Origin: Emticicia sp. BO119
GTDB taxonomy: Bacteria > Bacteroidota > Bacteroidia > Cytophagales > Spirosomataceae
Assembly: GCF_013912375.1 (NCBI RefSeq)
Contig: NZ_JACETV010000005.1
Span: 310,001-374,000, forward strand
Direction: 5' to 3'
DNA length: 64,000 nt
Every line of letters starts with the position of its first letter. Within the stretch, counting starts at the first letter, position 1. The notes beneath the pieces are model-generated. The model did no database searches, was not told the origin of the DNA, and saw nothing but the letters and a program-made list of their open reading frames with translations. Made by a program: the position numbers and the translations under genes. Of the stretch, positions 59,415 to 64,000 are shown in pieces.

Positions 59415-60938
59415 TTAAAAGAATCCTAACTTATTTTTATCATAAGAAATCAGCATATTTTTGGTTTGTCGATAATGACCCAACATCATTTTATGAGTTT
59501 CGCGGCCAATACCCGATTTCTTGTAGCCACCAAATGGCGCATGTGCCGGATACGCATGATAGCAGTTTACCCATACTCTCCCTGCTTTAATTGCTCTTGC
59601 TACCTTATAGGCCTGATGAGTGTCGCGTGTCCATACACCTGCCCCTAATCCATACAGCGTATCATTGGCAATGGCTAATGCTTCGGCTTCATCTTTAAAG
59701 GTAGTTACACAAACTACCGGCCCGAAGATTTCTTCCTGAAAAATGCGCATTTTGTTGTTGCCTTTAAATATCGTTGGCTGAATGTAATAGCCACCTTCGA
59801 GGCCTTCATTATAAGCAGCATCTCCGCCTGTCAGCACCTCTGCTCCTTCTTCTTTCCCTATTTCGATATAATTCAGGATTTTCTCGTACTGGTCGTTCGA
59901 AGCCTGTGCGCCCATCATAGTTGCAGGGTCAAGCGGATGACCTAATTTAATAGCTTTGGTGCGTTCTATGACTCTTTCTATGAAGGCGTCATAGATACTT
60001 TCCTCAACCAATATTCTTGACGGACAAGTACATACTTCACCCTGATTCAGCGCAAACATGGCGGCACCTTCAAGGCATTTATCAAAAAACTCATCGTCGG
60101 CATCCATAATACTTTTGAAAAATATATTCGGAGATTTGCCTCCCAACTCTAAGGTAACCGGAATAATATTTTTAGAAGCATATTGCATAATCAACTGCCC
60201 AGTAGTTGTTTCGCCGGTAAAAGCAATTTTATTAATGCGCGGACTTGAGGCCAACGGCTTGCCTGCTTCAATACCAAAGCCATTCACTACATTCAATACA
60301 CCTGCAGGTAAAATATCGTGTATTAACTCCATCAATATCAGAATACCTACGGGTGTTTGTTCAGCAGGTTTCAGTACGATACAATTTCCTGCCGCTAAAG
60401 CCGGTGCTACCTTCCATGCCGCCATTAACAAGGGGAAATTCCAAGGGATAATCTGCCCAACTACACCCAATGGCTCCAGAATATTCATTGAAACAGTATT
60501 TGAATCTAATTCGCTTACCGAGCCTTCTTCTGCTCTGATAACTCCGGCGAAGTACCTGAAATGGTCAATAGCCAAAGGTAAATCAGCTGCCATTGTTTCT
60601 CTGACAGGCTTGCCATTATCCCAGGTTTCAGCTTTTGCCAGCGTTTCCAGGTTCTTTTCCATCATATCAGCAATCTTTAATAAGATATTACTTCTTTCGG
60701 TAGCTGATGTATTATTCCAGTAAGGTGCGGCTGCCCAGGCAGCATCTAATGCCTTCTCAATATCTTCTTCGGTTGACCTTGCTACCGAAGTAAAAACTTT
60801 ACCGTCAACCGGAGAAATATTGTCAAAATACTCTCCTCTCACAGGTGGTACCCATTTGCCACCAATGAAATTTTCATATTGAGTTTTAAATTTCGGAGCG
60901 GCAATATACACCCTCTCCTGTTCAAGTAATTCTGCCAT
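59415..60938 (-). CDS. NAD-dependent aldehyde dehydrogenase (AldB/ExaC-like)
   Basis: 507 residues. ALDH superfamily: [14 protein letters not shown] (N167), K190 for cofactor binding in [18 protein letters not shown] (E264) and the catalytic C303 in [10 protein letters not shown]. The close match to ExaC/AldB types means acetaldehyde or other short aldehydes are likely substrates. The DUF779 gene follows on the same transcript, with an AraC gene divergent upstream, a classic arrangement for inducible aldehyde oxidation. Confidence 0.95.
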   Translation of the reverse strand: MAELLEQERVYIAAPKFKTQYENFIGGKWVPPVRGEYFDNISPVDGKVFTSVARSTEEDIEKALDAAWAAAPYWNNTSATERSNILLKIADMMEKNLETLAKAETWDNGKPVRETMAADLPLAIDHFRYFAGVIRAEEGSVSELDSNTVSMNILEPLGVVGQIIPWNFPLLMAAWKVAPALAAGNCIVLKPAEQTPVGILILMELIHDILPAGVLNVVNGFGIEAGKPLASSPRINKIAFTGETTTGQLIMQYASKNIIPVTLELGGKSPNIFFKSIMDADDEFFDKCLEGAAMFALNQGEVCTCPSRILVEESIYDAFIERVIERTKAIKLGHPLDPATMMGAQASNDQYEKILNYIEIGKEEGAEVLTGGDAAYNEGLEGGYYIQPTIFKGNNKMRIFQEEIFGPVVCVTTFKDEAEALAIANDTLYGLGAGVWTRDTHQAYKVARAIKAGRVWVNCYHAYPAHAPFGGYKKSGIGRETHKMMLGHYRQTKNMLISYDKNKLGFF

Positions 60939-60977
60939 AGTTTTGGTCTTTTAATAGTATAAGAGATAAATTCTGTG

Positions 60978-60985
60978 CAAAACTA
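60978..60985 (-). promoter_or_regulatory. -7 box for the aldehyde dehydrogenase operon
   Basis: Reads TAGTTTTG on the minus strand, an exact TAnnTTTG match, about 40 bp before the ATG. No -33 element at proper distance is seen, in keeping with an activator-dependent promoter. Confidence 0.55.
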
Positions 60986-61118
60986 TCTTGACAAATTCAT
61001 ATTCTTTTTACCTTTTCTCTCAAAAAGATGAACAATACTCCAAATATGATGCAATGCATTTTTTTACAATTATTAATATTATATATTTGAATAGTTATAT
61101 TTTAACTGATTATAAGTG

Positions 61119-62030
61119 ATGGAATTAACAGAATCATTTTTGAAGAGCCGGAGAATAGAAACACTGGTAGAGAACAGGTCTACATTTACCTTAAATCACA
61201 CTGAACTCAGTATCTTTGAGACACATCAGCAGGCAGAAGACGTCTATCTTAAATTTTCTGACCCTGTTTTGGCAAGTATGCTAACGGGTAAAAAAGTGAT
61301 GCACCTGAACCAGCACATGGATTTTGATTTTTTACCTGGCGAGTCGGTTATATTACCTTCTGATGAAGTAATGTGTATTGATTTCCCGGTAGCTACCATC
61401 AAGAACCCAACCAAATGCCTGGCTATGGTATTTGAGCAGGATAGATTAGATAAAATCATTCATAGTCTCAACGAATTAAAACCCAAAATAGATAATCAGG
61501 AATGGAAATTTACAAACAGTAATTTTCACTTCACGAACGATGTGGCTATCCATCATATTCTGCAGCGCCTGATTTTCATCTTTACCGAGCAGCACCCCTC
61601 AAAAGATATTTTTGCCGATCTGATGATTCAGGAGCTAATAATCAGAATCGTTCAGACAGAAACCAGGACTTTTTACTCGAAAAATGCACATAAGCTGGCC
61701 TCAAATAATCGTATTGCACATGTAGTCAATTATATCAGAGAAAACATACGTGAGCAGATTCAGGTTGAGCAATTGTGTAAAATTGCCTGCATGAGCGAAT
61801 CTAATTTTTATCGTGTATTTAAAGAAGAATTAGGCATTTCGCCTATTGAATTTATTATTGAGGAGCGAATAAAATTAGCTTCGAGCCTGCTCAAGAATCC
61901 GGAGTTCCGTATCAAAGATGTTTATTTTGAAAGCGGTTTCAATAGCTTGTCTTATTTTAACCGTATGTTCAAGAAAAAATACAAGGTATCACCCAGCGAA
62001 TACAAACACCAGGCTGCTACAATTGATTAA
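61119..62030 (+). CDS. AraC family transcriptional regulator
   Basis: 303 residues from ATG 61119. The N-terminal half is an AraC_N-type cupin-like sensor (MHLNQHMDFDFLPGESVILP; FPVATIKNPTKCLAMVF). The last 100 residues hold two helix-turn-helix units: VEQLCKIACMSESNFYRVFK and IKDVYFESGFNSLSYFNRMF. Divergent from the aldehyde dehydrogenase gene with 180 bp between, it is the likely activator of that operon with aldehyde or a related compound as signal. Confidence 0.9.
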   Translation: MELTESFLKSRRIETLVENRSTFTLNHTELSIFETHQQAEDVYLKFSDPVLASMLTGKKVMHLNQHMDFDFLPGESVILPSDEVMCIDFPVATIKNPTKCLAMVFEQDRLDKIIHSLNELKPKIDNQEWKFTNSNFHFTNDVAIHHILQRLIFIFTEQHPSKDIFADLMIQELIIRIVQTETRTFYSKNAHKLASNNRIAHVVNYIRENIREQIQVEQLCKIACMSESNFYRVFKEELGISPIEFIIEERIKLASSLLKNPEFRIKDVYFESGFNSLSYFNRMFKKKYKVSPSEYKHQAATID

Positions 62031-62042
62031 AATAAAAAATGA

Positions 62043-62062
62043 GCCATTGGTTTCCCAATGGC
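62043..62062 (-). terminator. Terminator of the SulP operon
   Basis: GCCATTGG (62043-62050) pairs with CCAATGGC (62055-62062), 4-nt loop; on the minus strand it is followed by a T-rich run (TTTTTTATTTT). It serves the minus-strand SulP gene and may also stop the AraC transcript. Confidence 0.8.
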
Positions 62063-62084
62063 CCTCATAAAAGTGTGCTTCATT

Positions 62085-63470
62085 TTATAATATACTCTTA
62101 ACCCTTCTTTTGAAAACAGCCTTTACTACAAAATAGATAATCAAGGCTGATAATACTCCTGTCAGGAAATCAGTTACAGGTACCATTACGGCCGTATAAA
62201 CTAACATGGCAAACTCGAATTTACCTAAGTGCTTTACCTCTCTGATTTCGGCTGGCTTAATCATATTACTGGCAACCCATATCAGAATACCCCCAATGCA
62301 AGCCATAGGAATCAACTCTAAATATTGAGCTAAATAATAAGCCATCACTAATTTCAATACAGCCTTGAAATATCCTGCCAATGGCGTAGTAGCTCCTGCT
62401 TTAATACTGGTGGCCGTTCTGGCCAAAGCACCTGTACACGGAAAGCCCTGCACCAGTGGTGTAATTATCTGCACCAGACCCTGCCCGAAAAACTCTTTGT
62501 CAGGATTAAACGGTGTTCTGGTATTTTTAGCTAATCTATCGGCCATCGATGAGCAAAGAATACTTTCTACTCCCGACACAAATACAATTGCCCCTACAAA
62601 ATAAAAGATATCGATTATTACCTGGGTGGTTATGTCGGGCATAGTTGGGGCGGTAAAGACGAAGAAATTATTAGGGATTGAGCCATAAATATCTTTTACC
62701 AGAATAATTCCTTTGTCAGACAAAACGGTGGCCGAAAGCAAGGTAGAAACTCCTAATGCGATAATCGGACCCGGAATAAAAATAGAAATGCGTAGTAGTC
62801 CTTTGGCAAGAGCAAAAGTTAATACCCCCAGAAAAATCGACCAGATATTGATTTTATCAAGATTCTGAAAAGCACTTTGAAGATTATGTATAATTCCTCC
62901 CTTTATTTCTTCGTCCTGCCCCAGCAAATCTTTAAAGGATTCTATCCCTAATACATCTTCCAAATTGGTAAGGGCAATCGCTACTGCAATACCTACAGTA
63001 AAGCCTACAATAATAGAGTTAGGCACTAATCTGGCAAACCGCCCAAAGCCATAAGTTCCCATGATAATAAGCACTATTCCTGCTATGATTGAGACAAAAA
63101 CGAGAAAACCATGAGCTGCTTCAAATGTGCCGCCACTGGCAGGGCCATATTTAGTAAATAATGCAGCAATAACCGGAATAAAAGCCGCTGTAGGCCCATA
63201 AACCTGATATTTTGAACCGCCAAATGTACGCCCGATTACGCAGGCTAATGCTCCGGCAATAATCCCGTTTTCAGGCCTCATACCCATAGCCATAGCAAAA
63301 CCCATCGCCATCGGGATGGCTGTCATAGCTACAATCAGGCCTGCGCTAAAATCTTTGTAGGTAACTTTTGCCCAGTTATCTTTGTTAATGTCTTCCCATC
63401 GGGAATCAAAAAAAGTAAAAAACAATTTTATCCTTCCTAAAGGAGTGGTAGGAAAAGAATTTTTGCTCAT
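62085..63470 (-). CDS. SulP family anion transporter, without STAS domain
   Basis: 461 residues, membrane part only. The SulP core is clear: DFSAGLIVAMTAIPMAMGFAMA (start of the first helices), GPTAAFIPVIAAL and GFTVGIAVAIALTN. Usual SulP proteins have a cytoplasmic STAS domain of about 100 residues at the end; it is missing here, the chain ending after the last helix. Substrates may be sulfate, bicarbonate or others. Five bp after the USP-like gene, so one operon. Confidence 0.9.
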   Translation of the reverse strand: MSKNSFPTTPLGRIKLFFTFFDSRWEDINKDNWAKVTYKDFSAGLIVAMTAIPMAMGFAMAMGMRPENGIIAGALACVIGRTFGGSKYQVYGPTAAFIPVIAALFTKYGPASGGTFEAAHGFLVFVSIIAGIVLIIMGTYGFGRFARLVPNSIIVGFTVGIAVAIALTNLEDVLGIESFKDLLGQDEEIKGGIIHNLQSAFQNLDKINIWSIFLGVLTFALAKGLLRISIFIPGPIIALGVSTLLSATVLSDKGIILVKDIYGSIPNNFFVFTAPTMPDITTQVIIDIFYFVGAIVFVSGVESILCSSMADRLAKNTRTPFNPDKEFFGQGLVQIITPLVQGFPCTGALARTATSIKAGATTPLAGYFKAVLKLVMAYYLAQYLELIPMACIGGILIWVASNMIKPAEIREVKHLGKFEFAMLVYTAVMVPVTDFLTGVLSALIIYFVVKAVFKRRVKSIL

Positions 63471-63475
63471 AGTAT

Positions 63476-63958
63476 TTAACGGTTAAATAGAAATTCGAGG
63501 TGGTCTTTCTCTGAAGCAACTGTATTATCCTGAGGCCAGTCTACTTCCTGATAATCAATAAAAGTCTGTCTGATTATACTTACCAGATCAAAAGCCTTTT
63601 TTGGCATTTTCAGGCGATACGTTTGCGGAATATAAATTTCATCAATCTGTTGATTTTCAATAAAGCGTCTTAATCCTCTTCTACTTCTGTTATGAAAAAG
63701 TTTAATGCTCAGGTCTGTAATCTGATATTCAAATCTGTTCCTCAATACCTCTAACGCATTTCTGAATTCGGGGGTGATTTTACTGGCTATCTTACTTTCA
63801 GGTCTGTAAAAAAGTAATTCTGAAATCGAATCTTCGAGATATTCGGCGTAGATAAGCACAACACGGTGAGGGCTACCGGAACTTCTTTCAAGTGCGTATT
63901 TCAAGGTATTAAGAGAGGCTACACGAAAGTCAATAGGAATTAATATAGTTTTAGACAT
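63476..63958 (-). CDS. Universal-stress-protein-like protein
   Basis: 160 residues. KTILIPIDFRVASLNTLKYALE and VVLIYAEYLEDSISELLF form the first part of a USP-type alpha/beta fold; the C-terminal G-2x-G-9x-G nucleotide motif of UspA is not visible, so it is a degenerate or ATP-independent type. Cytoplasmic. Its tight coupling with SulP (5-bp gap) suggests it may regulate the STAS-less transporter. Confidence 0.65.
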   Translation of the reverse strand: MSKTILIPIDFRVASLNTLKYALERSSGSPHRVVLIYAEYLEDSISELLFYRPESKIASKITPEFRNALEVLRNRFEYQITDLSIKLFHNRSRRGLRRFIENQQIDEIYIPQTYRLKMPKKAFDLVSIIRQTFIDYQEVDWPQDNTVASEKDHLEFLFNR

Positions 63959-63983
63959 ACCTGCTGTATTTGATTAACAGGTG

Positions 63984-63991
63984 CAAAGTTT
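63984..63991 (-). promoter_or_regulatory. Possible -7 box for the USP/SulP operon
   Basis: Reads AAACTTTG on the minus strand, one mismatch to TAnnTTTG, 25 bp before the ATG. The window ends 9 bp further, so the -33 element cannot be judged. Confidence 0.35.
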
Positions 63992-64000
63992 TGCAGACAA

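Noticed and set aside
59278-59415. N-terminal extension of DUF779 to 162 residues
   Set aside because: The additional residues are encoded by a repeat with inverted ends, and the family is about 116 residues long.
60058-60723. 221-codon plus-strand frame
   Set aside because: Antisense to the aldehyde dehydrogenase catalytic domain; no recognisable protein feature.
1-64000. CRISPR array, prophage, integrase, transposase, rRNA or origin
   Set aside because: No evenly spaced identical repeats, phage structural genes, recombinases, rRNA or DnaA-box cluster were seen.

Overview
The window looks like chromosomal DNA from a Bacteroidota bacterium, most likely order Cytophagales (an Emticicia, Arcicella, Runella or Spirosoma-like lineage). 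The evidence is the Bacteroidota-type promoter boxes (TAnnTTTG at -7), the lack of Shine-Dalgarno sites, a PorE-like OmpA protein and a PorV-like barrel, a TonB-plug protein without a barrel, a LytTR response regulator, and the AT-rich coding style. This placement is by family recognition; no rRNA is present to confirm it.

Layout. 1-0.9 kb: end of a sensor kinase and its LytTR regulator. 1.1-7.9 kb: intradiol-dioxygenase-like protein, SelW/Rdx protein, a large haem-binding membrane-bound dehydrogenase-like lipoprotein, an NlpC/P60 hydrolase behind thiL, and a lipoprotein. 8.1-12.7 kb: cytochrome b5-like protein, small membrane proteins, a MOSC protein and a PorE-like OmpA protein. 12.9-20.6 kb: TlpA-like thioredoxin, DUF5602-like lipoprotein, fabH, DUF4349 protein, a cadherin-like exported protein and a conserved protein of unclear function. 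20.8-28.4 kb: heavy-metal RND efflux operon (TolC, adaptor, OprB-like porin, CzcA-type pump). 28.6-37.2 kb: M23 peptidase, Rrf2 regulator, MG2/TonB-plug protein, M20 peptidase, ribosome hibernation factor, PQQ-like propeller. 37.6-40.5 kb: overlapping GT87-GT2-deacetylase operon. 40.5-46.2 kb: thioesterase, methyltransferase, DinB, an ECF sigma factor with a membrane partner, and an SDR. 46.3-48.5 kb: pirin-flavin reductase-pirin operon. 48.7-54.4 kb: DUF2461, D-2-hydroxyacid dehydrogenase, PorV-like barrel, a Pro-rich protein, tdk and tRNA-Arg(CCG). 54.6-58.9 kb: CotH-VTC-DUF4956-DUF2490-DinB cluster. 58.9-64 kb: DUF779/aldehyde dehydrogenase with a divergent AraC regulator, then a SulP transporter and a USP-like protein.

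Most genes are housekeeping or envelope functions. I see no prophage, integrase, transposase, CRISPR array or rRNA. The most informative non-genic structure is a family of six interspersed elements, 89-155 bp long, with ends close to TTGTCTTGAACTTTGATTTA in inverted orientation. There is also one 160-bp MITE-like element with 17-bp perfect inverted ends and a TTA duplication, one 114-bp element with CCTCACyCC ends, and a four-fold TTAAGAA array at exact 11-bp pitch in front of the DUF4349 gene.

Functional links worth attention. The GT87-GT2-deacetylase operon has the logic of known lipid-linked amino-sugar pathways (ArnC/ArnD/ArnT; FlmF2/NaxD/FlmK) and may decorate an envelope glycolipid. The CotH-VTC-DUF4956 cluster may act on the cell surface. 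The RND pump carries the DFGxxxDG signature of divalent-cation (Co/Zn/Cd/Ni) rather than Cu/Ag exporters. Start sites were moved inward where a signal peptide, family length or promoter position argued against the longest reading frame.
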